Positions 52,658 to 61,444 of a stretch of 64,000 nucleotides of DNA are shown here, piece by piece (within the stretch, counting starts at the first letter, position 1; every line of letters starts with the position of its first letter). The notes under the pieces are model-generated. The model made no database searches. It saw nothing but the letters and a program-made list of their open reading frames with translations, and was not told the origin of the DNA. Location: contig CAWKMC010000040.1 of assembly GCA_963850535.1 (NCBI GenBank), positions 1-64,000 on the forward strand. Direction: 5' to 3'. This DNA is from JAMXLO01 sp963850535 (lineage in GTDB: Bacteria; Pseudomonadota; Alphaproteobacteria; Acetobacterales; Acetobacteraceae). A program made the translations under genes and the position numbers.

Positions 52658-53248
52658 ATGCGTGTCCTCGTCATCTATTGCCACCCCGTGGCGGAAAGCT
52701 TCGCCTCAGCGGCGCATCGGACGGTGTTGGAGGCGCTGGCCGAAGCTGGCCATGAGGTCACTGACGTCGATCTCTATGCGGAACACTTCGATCCTGTGAT
52801 GAGCCGACAAGAGCGGCTGGACTACCTCAACACCGAACGCAACGAGCGGCTGGTCCAGCGTTATGACGATCAACTCGCCGCCGCCGAGGCGTTGGTGCTG
52901 GTCTATCCCTCCTGGTGGTACGGCATGCCGGCGATGCTGAAGGGCTACTTCGATCGCGTCTGGCTACCGGGCGTCGCGTTCGATGTGACGCCGGACGGCA
53001 CGGTCAAGACCGACCGGCTGAAGCGACTGCGGCGCATTCTGGTTGTGACCACCTATGGCGGGTCGTGGTGGATGGTGCGAGTGGCACTCGGCGACCCTGC
53101 GCGCAAGATCATCGGTCGGGCGGTGCGGGCGTTGTGCGCGCGCGACTGCCGCGTAACCTGGTGCGTGCACTACGACATGGATCGCGCCAGGCCGCCGATG
53201 TTGCGGCGGTTCCTGCAACGCGTCCGGCGGGTTACGCTGAGCCTGTAG
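52658..53248 (+). CDS. NAD(P)H oxidoreductase, flavodoxin fold (MdaB/NQO1-like)
   Basis: 196 residues from ATG 52658: MRVLVIYCHPVAESFASAAH is the phosphate-binding start of the flavodoxin-like quinone reductase family. YPSWWYGMPAMLKGYFDRVW is the strongly conserved FMN/FAD and dimer segment. It reduces quinones or other electrophiles with NAD(P)H in the cytoplasm. Divergent from the ArsR-methyltransferase gene; the shared gap holds the candidate operator, so it may be co-regulated. Confidence 0.85.
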   Translation: MRVLVIYCHPVAESFASAAHRTVLEALAEAGHEVTDVDLYAEHFDPVMSRQERLDYLNTERNERLVQRYDDQLAAAEALVLVYPSWWYGMPAMLKGYFDRVWLPGVAFDVTPDGTVKTDRLKRLRRILVVTTYGGSWWMVRVALGDPARKIIGRAVRALCARDCRVTWCVHYDMDRARPPMLRRFLQRVRRVTLSL

Positions 53249-53271
53249 GATCCTGAGTGGGGGGCGGCTAA

Positions 53272-54858
53272 ATGAAGCGACGCGAGTTGCTGGCTGCTGG
53301 CGCGCTGATGTCAGCCGGGCTGGCGCGACCGGCCATCGCACAGGCGGTGGCCAAGCCGTTGAAGTTCATCCCCGAGGGCAACCTGCAGAACCCAGATCCT
53401 ATCTGGTCCACCACAACGGTGGCGCGCAACTTCGGCTACATGATCTGGGACACGCTGTACGGCTGGGACATCAATCTGTCGCCGCAGCCGCAGATGGTCG
53501 AAGGCCATGCAGTCGAGGACAATGGGCTTACGTGGCGCTTTCGCCTACGCGACGGGCAGACATTCCATGACGGCACGCCGGTGCGCGCGGCAGACTGTGT
53601 CGCCTCGATCCGCCGCTGGATGAAGCGCGACGGATTTGCCCAGCGCGTGGAGGCGGCGACCAACGAACTCACCGCTGCTGACGACCGCAGCTTCGTGTTC
53701 CGCCTGAAGCATCCATTTCCACTGCTGGCGCATGGTCTTGGCAAGCCGACCGCGAACGTTTGCTTCATCATGCCGGAACGGATCGCCAAGACCGATCCCT
53801 ACAAGCAGATCGATGAATACGTCGGCTCTGGCCCCTACGTGTTCAATCGCAGCGAATGGACGCCAGGTGCGCTCGCCACATTCAAGCGATTCGATGCTTA
53901 TGTGCCGCGGCAGGAACCGCCCAATTTTGTCGCCGGTGGCAAGCAGGCGAACTTTGAGCGCATCGAGTGGAACATCATCCCCGATCCCGGCACATCGTCC
54001 GCGGCCATTCAATCGGGCGAGGAGGAGTGGTGGCAGACACCGACCGTCGATTTGCTGCCGCTGCTGCGCAAAGCCAACGGCGTTGTGGTCGAGCGGCTCG
54101 ATGACTTCGGCGTGGTCGGCTGCATGCGATTTAACATGCTGCATCTACCGTTCGACAACGTGAAGCTACGGCGCGCCCTGCTGCCAGCGATCAACCAGGC
54201 AGACTTCATGAATGCGGCAATGGGGGGTGATCCGGAACTGACGCGCATCGGCGTCGGCGTGTTCACGCCGGGCTCGCCGCTGGCCAACACGGCGGGTCTT
54301 GAGACATTGACGGGACCACGCGACGTGGCGCTGGCAAAGAAGCTGGTGGCAGAGAGCGGCTACAACGGCGAAAAGGTCGTGTTCATCGCGCCAACCGACT
54401 ATCCGGTGCTGAACGCCGAATGCCTGGTCGGTGCCGATCTCATGCAGAAGCTTGGCATCAATGTCGAACTGCAGAGCATGGACTGGGGCACCATGATCCA
54501 GCGTCGCAACAACAAGGACACGATAGACAAGGGCGGCTGGAGCGCATTCGCCACTGGCTGGGAGGGATTGAACCTTGTCGATCCCGGCGCGCACTACCCG
54601 ATTGCCGGCACCGGCGAGAAGGGTTGGTTCGGCTGGTTCAAGAGCGATAAAATGGAAGCGCTGCGCACCGAGTGGTTCGCATCGGCCGATCTGGCCGCGC
54701 AGAGGAAGCTCGCGGAAGAGATCCAGCTCGATGTGTGGCAGGAGGTGCCGTACTACCCACTCGGGCAGTGGCTGCAGCCGATCGCGCATCGCACGACGAT
54801 CGAGGGCGTCGTCAAGTCGCCGTTCCCGTTGTTCTGGAACGTAAAGCGGAGCGCCTAG
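53272..54858 (+). CDS. ABC transporter substrate-binding protein, family 5
   Basis: 528 residues with a Tat-like or Sec signal (MKRRELLAAGALMSAGLARP, AIAQ). Family signature: LTWRFRLRDGQTFHDGTPVR and AADCVASIRRW; middle EWNIIPDPGTSSAAIQSGEE; C-terminal VPYYPLGQWLQPIAHRTTIE. Binds oligopeptides or other small ligands in the periplasm. No permease or ATPase genes are adjacent, so it is an orphan in this window. Its last four bases overlap the end of the convergent metX gene. Confidence 0.85.
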   Translation: MKRRELLAAGALMSAGLARPAIAQAVAKPLKFIPEGNLQNPDPIWSTTTVARNFGYMIWDTLYGWDINLSPQPQMVEGHAVEDNGLTWRFRLRDGQTFHDGTPVRAADCVASIRRWMKRDGFAQRVEAATNELTAADDRSFVFRLKHPFPLLAHGLGKPTANVCFIMPERIAKTDPYKQIDEYVGSGPYVFNRSEWTPGALATFKRFDAYVPRQEPPNFVAGGKQANFERIEWNIIPDPGTSSAAIQSGEEEWWQTPTVDLLPLLRKANGVVVERLDDFGVVGCMRFNMLHLPFDNVKLRRALLPAINQADFMNAAMGGDPELTRIGVGVFTPGSPLANTAGLETLTGPRDVALAKKLVAESGYNGEKVVFIAPTDYPVLNAECLVGADLMQKLGINVELQSMDWGTMIQRRNNKDTIDKGGWSAFATGWEGLNLVDPGAHYPIAGTGEKGWFGWFKSDKMEALRTEWFASADLAAQRKLAEEIQLDVWQEVPYYPLGQWLQPIAHRTTIEGVVKSPFPLFWNVKRSA

Positions 54859-56015
54859 GTCCCTAATCCCGCATGTACCGCACACCCTGCCAGGAAGCCA
54901 GACAGTGTGCGGTGAAAGTCCGGCTCGTCGAGCAGGAATGCATCGTGGCCCTTGTCGGAGGGGACCTCTACGAATGACACGTTGGCGCCGGCCCGGTTCA
55001 GCGCACGTGCGACAGCGCGACTCTCGGCGGTCGGAAACAGCCAGTCGGAGGTGAACGACACCAGCAGGAAGCGCGTCCTGGTGCCGCGGAAGGCATTCGC
55101 CACATCACCATCGAACTCGACGGCGAGGTCGAAATAGTCCATCGCGCGGGTAATCGTCAGATACGAATTCGCATCGAAGCGCTGCACGAAGGTAGAGCCC
55201 TGGTGGCGCAGATAGCTTTCGACCTCGAACATCTCGCCGAACAGGCCGATCGCCTCAGACGGATCCTTTGGCGCGTTCTGCAGGCGGCGGCCGAACTTGC
55301 GTGTCATCGCCTCCTCGGAGAGGTAGGTGATGTGCGCGCACATGCGGGCCACGGCGAGGCCACGCGCCGGCACGCGGCCGCTGGTCCAGTAGCGACCACC
55401 GTCCCAGTCAGGATCGGCGAAGATCGCCTGGCGGCCCACTTCGTGAAAGGCGATGTTCTGTGCCGAATGATATGCTGCACAGGCGATCGGCAGAGCGGCG
55501 AACACCGCGTCGGGGTAGCTTGCCACCCATTGCAGCACCTGCATGCCACCCATCGACCCGCCCATGACAGCGAACAGCCGCGTGATGCCCAGGTGGTCGA
55601 TCAGCATCTTCTGGGCGCGGACCATGTCGCCGATGGTGACCGGCGGGAAGTCGGTACCCCACGGCCCGTTGCCGTCATCCCGCAGGCTGCGCGGCCCGGA
55701 TGAGCCCATGCAGCCGCCGAGCACATTGGCGCAGATAACGAAGTAACGGTCGGTGTCCACCGGCAGACCTGGGCCGACCACCACGTCCCACCAGCCGTCC
55801 TTGCCGGTGAGCGGATGGCGCTCGGCGACATACTGGTCGCCGGTGAGCGCATGGCAAACCAAAATGGCATTGGACCGCGCCGAGTTGAGCGTGCCGTAGG
55901 TGCGGTAGGCAACGGTCATCGGCCGCAGCCGCGCGCCGCAGTCGAGCGCCATTCCGTCCTCGAATGTGACGGTTGGGCTGTGCTCGGTGGCGGCGAGTGC
56001 TGTGGCCGTGTCCAT
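54855..56015 (-). CDS. metX: Homoserine O-acetyltransferase
   Basis: 386 residues of the alpha/beta-hydrolase acyltransferase family. S154 in AVMGGSMGGMQVLQWVASYP is the nucleophile. SNAILVCHALTGDQYVAERH, GWWDVVVGPGLPVDTDRYFV and the C-terminal DKGHDAFLLDEPDF (catalytic His) are typical of MetX. Transfers acetyl (or succinyl) to homoserine in methionine synthesis. In many alphaproteobacteria metW follows metX; here the next gene is a convergent binding protein and metW is absent. The gap to the divergent chorismate mutase gene is 102 bases. Confidence 0.9.
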   Translation of the reverse strand: MDTATALAATEHSPTVTFEDGMALDCGARLRPMTVAYRTYGTLNSARSNAILVCHALTGDQYVAERHPLTGKDGWWDVVVGPGLPVDTDRYFVICANVLGGCMGSSGPRSLRDDGNGPWGTDFPPVTIGDMVRAQKMLIDHLGITRLFAVMGGSMGGMQVLQWVASYPDAVFAALPIACAAYHSAQNIAFHEVGRQAIFADPDWDGGRYWTSGRVPARGLAVARMCAHITYLSEEAMTRKFGRRLQNAPKDPSEAIGLFGEMFEVESYLRHQGSTFVQRFDANSYLTITRAMDYFDLAVEFDGDVANAFRGTRTRFLLVSFTSDWLFPTAESRAVARALNRAGANVSFVEVPSDKGHDAFLLDEPDFHRTLSGFLAGCAVHAGLGT

Positions 56016-56117
56016 CCCGCATTTGCATAGGCCGGGCGGCGGTTGGTCGCAACGGTCCGCTTGCTGTTTGCACGTCAGCCCGCTTCGGCTATCAGTGCCG
56101 GCCTTGCCCCGGCCGGT

Positions 56118-57026
56118 ATGATGTCCAGTCCAGTTCCACTCGATACTTCTCCCGCTCCGGCCGCCTCGGCGGAAGAGCCGTCACCGCCCGATGGCTGGCG
56201 AGGCGATCTCGCCGCGCTGCGCAGCGAACTCGACCGCATCGACGATGCCCTGCACGAATTGCTGATGCAGCGCGCTCGCGTGGTCGAGCAGGTGGCGAAG
56301 TCCGGCAAGCGCGGCGCGTATCGGCCGGGACGCGAGGCATCGATCATCCGGCGCCTGCTGCATCGGCATAAAGGGGCGCTGCCGCCGCAGACGATCGTGC
56401 GATTGTGGCGCGAGTTGCTGGCCGGCACGACCGCGATGCAGGGCCCTTTCGGGGTTTCGGTCTACGAGCCGGATGCAGACGCCGCATTCACCCAGGCGGC
56501 GCGCGAGCACTTCGGCGCGTTGACGCCGCTGCATGCCTTCAGCCGGTCCTCGCAGGCGATGGCCGAGGTAAGCCGGGGTTTATCGGCCGTGGGCGTGCTG
56601 CCGTTGCCGTCGGAGACCAATGGCGTGCGCGACGACTGGTGGACCGCCATGCTGCAGCAAGAGCAGCCACGCCTGCATATCGTTGCCCGATTGCCGTTCT
56701 GGGCGCCGCGATCGGATGGCGCCCCCGAAGTGCAGGCCCTGGTGATCGCGGGGACCGAGCCGGATCCGTCAGGGCACGACCGGTCGTTGCTGGGGGTCGA
56801 TCTCGATGCGCCTGTCAGCCGGGGGCGGGTGGCGGCGATGCTGGCGGCTGCAGACCTGGCTGCCGAAACCGTGGTCCTGAGCCGCGACAGCGTCGCCCAT
56901 GCGTTGGTCGAAGTTGCCGGCTTCCTCACCGAAGATGACCCCCGTCTGGGCCGGCTCAATGCAGCCCTCCACCGGCCCGTCGTGTTGGGTGCATACGCGA
57001 TACCGGAGACCGGAGCTGCCGCATGA
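56118..57026 (+). CDS. Chorismate mutase with prephenate dehydratase-like domain
   Basis: About 302 residues from ATG 56118 (ATG 56121 is equally possible). The N-terminal AroQ chorismate mutase helix is RSELDRIDDALHELLMQRAR with VVEQVAKSGKRGAYRPGREA and a third helix LHRHKGALPPQTIVRLWREL. The rest (PFGVSVYEPDADAAFTQAAR, LSAVGVLPLPSETNGVRDDW) resembles the periplasmic-binding-protein-like lobes of prephenate dehydratase, but the catalytic TRF motif and the ACT regulatory domain are not seen. Probably only the mutase is active. Its stop overlaps the start of hisC (ATGA). Confidence 0.75.
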   Translation: MMSSPVPLDTSPAPAASAEEPSPPDGWRGDLAALRSELDRIDDALHELLMQRARVVEQVAKSGKRGAYRPGREASIIRRLLHRHKGALPPQTIVRLWRELLAGTTAMQGPFGVSVYEPDADAAFTQAAREHFGALTPLHAFSRSSQAMAEVSRGLSAVGVLPLPSETNGVRDDWWTAMLQQEQPRLHIVARLPFWAPRSDGAPEVQALVIAGTEPDPSGHDRSLLGVDLDAPVSRGRVAAMLAAADLAAETVVLSRDSVAHALVEVAGFLTEDDPRLGRLNAALHRPVVLGAYAIPETGAAA

Positions 57027-58144
57027 CCGCACCTCGCCCACGGCCCGAAGTGCTGGAGATTTCGCCGTATGTCGGCGGCGAGTCGACCGTGCCGGGCGTC
57101 AACCGGGTATTGAAGCTGTCATCCAACGAGGGCGCGTTCGGCGTGCCGCCTGGGGCGCAGGAGGCCTATCGGCGCACAGCGGAAGAACTGCACCGCTATC
57201 CCGACGGTGACGCGACGGAGCTGCGGCGAGCGATCGGTGCGCGGTTCAAGCTCGATCCGGCGCGGATTGTCTGTGGCTGCGGCTCCGATGACCTGATCTA
57301 TCAGCTCTGCCTCGCCTATGGTGGGCACGGCCGCGACATCGTCATGAGCGCGCACGGCTTCGCTATCTATCATATTGCCGGCACCTATGCCGGCAGCCGG
57401 GTGATCAAGACGCCCGAGCGCGACCTGACCGCGGATGTCGACGCTTTGTTGGCGGCGGTGTCGGCTTCGACGCGGCTGGTGTTCTTGGCGAACCCCAACA
57501 ATCCGACCGGCAGCATGCTGCCGTATGAAGCACGTGGCGCGACTGCGCGCCGGCCTGCCGCAGGAAGTGCTGCTGGTGCTCGATGCGGCATATGCGGAGT
57601 ATATCGACCGACCCGACTATGATCCCGGCGTCCGCATCGTCGACGCCACCGACAACACGGTGATGCTGCGGACGTTCTCCAAGATATTCGGGCTTAGGCG
57701 GCATGCGGATCGGCTGGGCCTATGGGCCGCCGGCAGTGATCGACGTGTTCAATCGCGTGCGTGCGCCGTTCAATATATCGATCGCCGCACAGGCGGCCGC
57801 GATCGCCGCGCTGGCCGAGCCGGGCTGGGTTGAGAAAGGCCGTGCGCACAATAACGAATATCGTGCGAAGCTGACCGAAGGGCTGCGTGGCGGCGCGGAT
57901 CAAGGTGTGGCCATCGGAGGGCAACTTCGTGCTGGCCGACTTCGCCACACCCGAGCGAGCCAAGGCGGCGGACGAGTTCATGCGCTCACGTGGGGCGATC
58001 ACGCGCCCGGTCGGAGGCTATGGGCTGCCGCATTGTTTGCGCATCACGGTCGGCACCGCCGAGGAGGTCGAGATCGTCATCGCCACCCTGACCGAGTTCA
58101 TGGGATCTCCGGGACAAGCCCGGGGACTGGCTTCGCGTGCCTGA
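57023..58144 (+). CDS. hisC: Histidinol-phosphate / aromatic aminotransferase, three frameshifts
   Basis: Class I/II PLP aminotransferase of about 370 residues. The N-terminus is RPEVLEISPYVGGESTVPGV and NRVLKLSSNEGAFGVPP, with the PLP-binding SANPNNPTG-type stretch FLANPNNPTGSML. Shifts near 57530, 57690 and 57885 are single bases. The intervening parts (LLVLDAAYAEYIDRPDYDPG, MLRTFSKIFGL with the PLP lysine in FSK, GMRIGWAYGPPAVIDVFNRV, IKVWPSEGNFVLADF and HCLRITVGTAEEVEIV) are all correct. In this operon it probably transaminates prephenate or the His intermediate. Start ATG 57023 overlaps the previous stop, and its end overlaps the next gene. Confidence 0.75.
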
Positions 58145-59024
58145 ACCGATATTCCGCCGGCTTGCGCTGATCGGCATCGGGCTGATCGGCAGCTCAGTGG
58201 CGCGCATCGCCAAGGAGCGTGGCGACCTGGCGGGCGAAGTTGTGGTGACGGCGCGCACTGCAACGACGCTGGCGCGGGTGCGCGAATTGGGTTTCGCCGA
58301 CCGGATCGAGACCGACGCCAGCCATGCCGTAAAGGGCGCCGATGGCGTGATGCTGTGCGCACCGGTGGGTGCGTTCGCCGACATCGCGACGGCGATCGCG
58401 CCGCACCTGATGCCGGGAGCGGTGCTGACCGATGTGGGTTCCACCAAGCAGTCGGTGATCCGCGATGTGGGGCCGCTGGTTCCGGCGGGCGTGCACTTCG
58501 TGCCGGCCCACCCGGTGGCGGGGACCGAGTATTCCGGCCCAGATTCCGGGTTCACGACGCTGTTCCAAGGCCGCTGGGCGCTGTTGACGCCGCCGCCCGG
58601 AACAGACGAGGCGGCAGTGGCGAAAATGGAGGAGTTCTGGCGTCGCTGCGGGTCGATGGTCCAACGGATGGAGCCGGGTCACCACGACCGGGTGCTGGCG
58701 GTGGTATCTCACCTGCCGCACCTGATCGCCTTCACCATCTGCGGCACCGCTGATGACCTGGAGGGCGAGACGCGCCGGGAGGTGCTGCAATTCGCTGCCT
58801 CGGGCTTCCGGGACTTTACCCGCATCGCCGCAAGCGACCCGGTGATGTGGCGCGACATCTTCCTGAACAACCGCGAGGCGCTGCTGGAGATGCTGGCCCG
58901 CTTTGTCGAGGACGCGCAGGCGATGTCGCGTGCAGTGCGCTGGGGAGACGCCGGGTATATCGAGGACAAGGTGGAGCGAGGACGGAAGATCAGGCAAAGC
59001 CTGATCGAGCTGAAGCAGGCATAG
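58137..59024 (+). CDS. Prephenate/cyclohexadienyl dehydrogenase
   Basis: 295 residues, GTG start at 58137 inside the end of hisC (8-base overlap). LALIGIGLIGSSVARIAKER is the NAD-binding Rossmann loop. GVMLCAPVGAFADIA, VLTDVGSTKQSVIRDVGPLV and HFVPAHPVAGTEYSGPDSGF (catalytic His and Ser region) are the family core. SHLPHLIAFTICGTADDLEG is in the helical dimer domain. Oxidatively decarboxylates prephenate or arogenate to form the tyrosine precursor. Gene order with chorismate mutase and hisC supports aromatic amino acid synthesis. Confidence 0.88.
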   Translation: MPEPIFRRLALIGIGLIGSSVARIAKERGDLAGEVVVTARTATTLARVRELGFADRIETDASHAVKGADGVMLCAPVGAFADIATAIAPHLMPGAVLTDVGSTKQSVIRDVGPLVPAGVHFVPAHPVAGTEYSGPDSGFTTLFQGRWALLTPPPGTDEAAVAKMEEFWRRCGSMVQRMEPGHHDRVLAVVSHLPHLIAFTICGTADDLEGETRREVLQFAASGFRDFTRIAASDPVMWRDIFLNNREALLEMLARFVEDAQAMSRAVRWGDAGYIEDKVERGRKIRQSLIELKQA

Positions 59025-59040
59025 CCCGCGCCGGATAGCG

Positions 59041-59373
59041 CTACAGCAGCCGATTATTTCCCAGTGCAAGCAACTCGTTCGCTATGTCGAATAGGCGCCG
59101 CCCCAACTGCGGATCATCCATTTCTTCGGCGAGTTGCCACGTCGCGTGAAACAACTTAGCCAGTTCCGCGTCGAAGCCATCGCTCTCCAAATCAGGTATG
59201 TCCTGCGGCAGGAGACCGACGAAACGTGCGCCAGTCCATATTTCGACACCGGCATGCTCGTTCAGGAGAGAGGACGCGGCATCGAACGCATCCTGATCTG
59301 CGGCAAATTCCGCGCCTCGCGCCTCCACCTCGCCTCCATCGTCACGTAGACTGATCAGCCGGTAGAACGCCAT
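59041..59373 (-). CDS. Hypothetical protein, 110 aa
   Basis: ATG 59373 has GTGGAGGCACCG as ribosome binding site. MAFYRLISLRDDGGEVEARG, AEFAADQDAFDAASSLLNEH and AGVEIWTGARFVGLLPQDIP form a small alpha-beta domain like those of other short alphaproteobacterial proteins (DUF6894-like). The last 40 residues are helical. Function unknown. The longer open frame upstream is not needed. Confidence 0.55.
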   Translation of the reverse strand: MAFYRLISLRDDGGEVEARGAEFAADQDAFDAASSLLNEHAGVEIWTGARFVGLLPQDIPDLESDGFDAELAKLFHATWQLAEEMDDPQLGRRLFDIANELLALGNNRLL

Positions 59374-59495
59374 CGGTGCCTCCACGCTATGCGGACAGGA
59401 GCACGCACCTCCACTGACGCGAGATTGGCACACGGATGCCTGATCGAGGCAAGCGATTAAATTCTGCGGCGACAATGGTGGCTAAGCGTGTCCCG

Positions 59496-59663
59496 TCAGC
59501 CACGCTGTCGCGCTACCGCCTCATAACGCTCGGCCAACCGCAGCAGGGAGTTCATCACGTCTTCTGTCGTCGCAGTCGCTGCCATGCGGCGCAGTTCAAC
59601 TGCGGTTTTCGTCAGCTCCGCGACCGTCCGCGCAGAGACCGGCAAATCGTAGGACCCTTCCAT
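59496..59663 (-). CDS. Small hypothetical protein, 55 aa
   Basis: ATG 59663 reads MEGSYDLPVSARTVAELTKT, AVELRRMAATATTEDVMNSL and LRLAERYEAVARQRG to TGA 59496. The helical pattern AxELRxMAxxAxTxxVxxxLLRLAxRYExxA is very common in short proteins of rhizobia and Acetobacteraceae, so I think it is real although below common length limits. No function known. No strong ribosome binding site. Confidence 0.5.
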   Translation of the reverse strand: MEGSYDLPVSARTVAELTKTAVELRRMAATATTEDVMNSLLRLAERYEAVARQRG

Positions 59664-59828
59664 AAGCAGCAGATATACGGTCTTCCACTACGGCTTGGTT
59701 AAGACGGGGGTCGGTTCACGCCGTGGTGACAACAGCATCGCGAGAGGTGGCCCCTATGCGGACGTCGCGCTTGCATTCGCCGTAAGCATGGGCTGAAACA
59801 ATCTCGAACTGCTCAGGTCCTGCTTGTC

Positions 59829-60575
59829 ATGTCTCCGCTCGTCGGCATCCCGGCTTGTGCCCGTCTGGTGGTGAACGGACAACTGCGTCACGACACGCCG
59901 GCGCGCTATCCGGCTGCAGTGCTAGGTGGCGCTCGGGCGACGCCGATCCTGATTCCGCCAGTGGGCGAAGCCGCGCTTGCGGCGCTTGGCGCGATCGATG
60001 GCCTGATGCTGCCCGGCAGCCCCAGCAACGTGCATCCCTCGCAGTATGACGGTGGCGAAAGCCTGACCCCGGAACAGCACGACCTGGAGCGCGACGCTAC
60101 GACCTTGCGCCTGATCCCCGAGGCGCTCTCGCGCGGGATGCCGCTGCTCGCGATCTGCCGCGGCATCCAAGAGCTGAACGTCGCGCTGGGTGGCACCCTG
60201 CATCAGAGGCTGCACGAGGTGCCGGCGCGGATGGATCATCGTCCCGAACCGGGCACGATCGAGGAGAAATACGCACCGCGACACTTGGTGTTCCTGTCGG
60301 GACAGCTCGCTCGCATTGTCGGCAGTACCAAGATCCTGGTGAACTCGCTGCACGGCCAGGGGATCGATGTGCTGGCGCCTGGACTGGTGGTGGAGGCGAC
60401 GGCGACCGACGAAACGATAGAGGCAGTACGCGTCGAGCGCGCGCGCTCATTCGCATTCGGTGTCCAGTGGCATCCGGAATGGGGCTACGCGGATGACAGC
60501 GCGAGCCTCGCCATCTTCCGTGCCTTTGGCGCCGCCTGCGCCGCGTATCGTTCGGGGCTGCGCAGCGCGGCCTGA
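59829..60575 (+). CDS. Class I glutamine amidotransferase-like gamma-glutamyl hydrolase (PuuD-like)
   Basis: 248 residues. Catalytic C110 in LLAICRGIQELNVALGGTLH and H215 in FGVQWHPEWGYADD; the LMLPGSPSNVHPSQY segment is the oxyanion region. The family hydrolyses gamma-glutamyl-GABA in putrescine catabolism or related gamma-glutamyl amides. No puuABC genes are nearby, so the substrate stays open. ATG 59829 follows a weak site. Confidence 0.82.
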   Translation: MSPLVGIPACARLVVNGQLRHDTPARYPAAVLGGARATPILIPPVGEAALAALGAIDGLMLPGSPSNVHPSQYDGGESLTPEQHDLERDATTLRLIPEALSRGMPLLAICRGIQELNVALGGTLHQRLHEVPARMDHRPEPGTIEEKYAPRHLVFLSGQLARIVGSTKILVNSLHGQGIDVLAPGLVVEATATDETIEAVRVERARSFAFGVQWHPEWGYADDSASLAIFRAFGAACAAYRSGLRSAA

Positions 60576-60673
60576 GAGAGATCCGCAACGCAACGGTAGC
60601 TGACCGGCCGGCAATCGTTGACGAAATGCCGCGCGTTCACGACGGTGTCCGGCAGCGAATGCGGAGAGGGATC

Positions 60674-61435
60674 ATGGATCTGCAGCTGGCGGGCAAGAAG
60701 GTGTTGATCACCGGGGGCTCGAAGGGGATTGGCCGCGCGACAGCCGAGGTGCTGGCGGATGAGGGCTGCGATCTGACTCTGGTGGCGCGTGATCGGGGGG
60801 CGCTGGACGAGGCGGCAGCGACGATTCGTGCGCGGCGACAGGTCAATGTGCGGACGATTTCCGCCGATCTTTCCTCAGACCCAGCGGTGCGGCGCGTCGC
60901 CGCCGAGGCGGGCGAGCTCGACATTCTGGTGAACAACGCAGGGGCGATCCCGCCGGGCGACGTGTTGTCGGTCGATGATGCCAGGTGGCGTGAGGCGTGG
61001 GACCTGAAGGTGTTCGGCTACATTTCGTTCTGCCGCGTGGTCTACGCGCAGATGAAGGCGCGGCAGGCGGGCGTGATCATCAACATCATCGGTGCCGCCG
61101 GCGAGAGTTTCCCGACCGGCTACATCGCAGGTGCCGCGGGCAATGCATCGCTGATGGCATTCACCCGCGCGCTCGGCAAGGGTGCGCCAGCGGACGGGCT
61201 GCGCGTGGTGGCGATCAATCCCGGCCCAGTGGAGACCGATCGGCTGGTGATGCTGCGCCGCGCCGAGGCACAGGCGAAGTTCGGCGATCCGGAACGCTGG
61301 CGCGAGCTGACGGCGAACATGCCCTTCGGACGCGCCGCGACGCCTAAGGAGATCGGCAGCGCCGTCGCGTTTCTCGCCAGCTCGCTGTCCGGCTATACGA
61401 CCGGGACGGTGCTGACCATCAACGGCGGTGGGTGA
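60674..61435 (+). CDS. Short-chain dehydrogenase/reductase
   Basis: 253 residues from ATG 60674, with GCGGAGAGGGATC upstream. TGGSKGIG (residues 13-20) binds the cofactor, ILVNNAGAIPP is the central strand, and INPGPVETDRL and YTTGTVLTINGGG are typical C-terminal parts. The usual active-site YxxxK reads YIAGA followed by AGNASLM, so the catalytic lysine is replaced. This belongs to a divergent SDR subgroup, and standard SDR chemistry is uncertain. The preceding in-frame ATG 60626 lacks the ribosome binding site. Confidence 0.8.
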   Translation: MDLQLAGKKVLITGGSKGIGRATAEVLADEGCDLTLVARDRGALDEAAATIRARRQVNVRTISADLSSDPAVRRVAAEAGELDILVNNAGAIPPGDVLSVDDARWREAWDLKVFGYISFCRVVYAQMKARQAGVIINIIGAAGESFPTGYIAGAAGNASLMAFTRALGKGAPADGLRVVAINPGPVETDRLVMLRRAEAQAKFGDPERWRELTANMPFGRAATPKEIGSAVAFLASSLSGYTTGTVLTINGGG

Positions 61436-61444
61436 GGCTCTGCT

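Noticed and set aside
56016..56117. SAM-II riboswitch upstream of metX
   Set aside because: The short gap shows no SAM-II-like pseudoknot pattern; it is shared with the divergent chorismate mutase gene.
57500..57900. Programmed frameshifting in hisC
   Set aside because: Three shifts at unrelated sequences without slippery sites are better explained by errors or decay.
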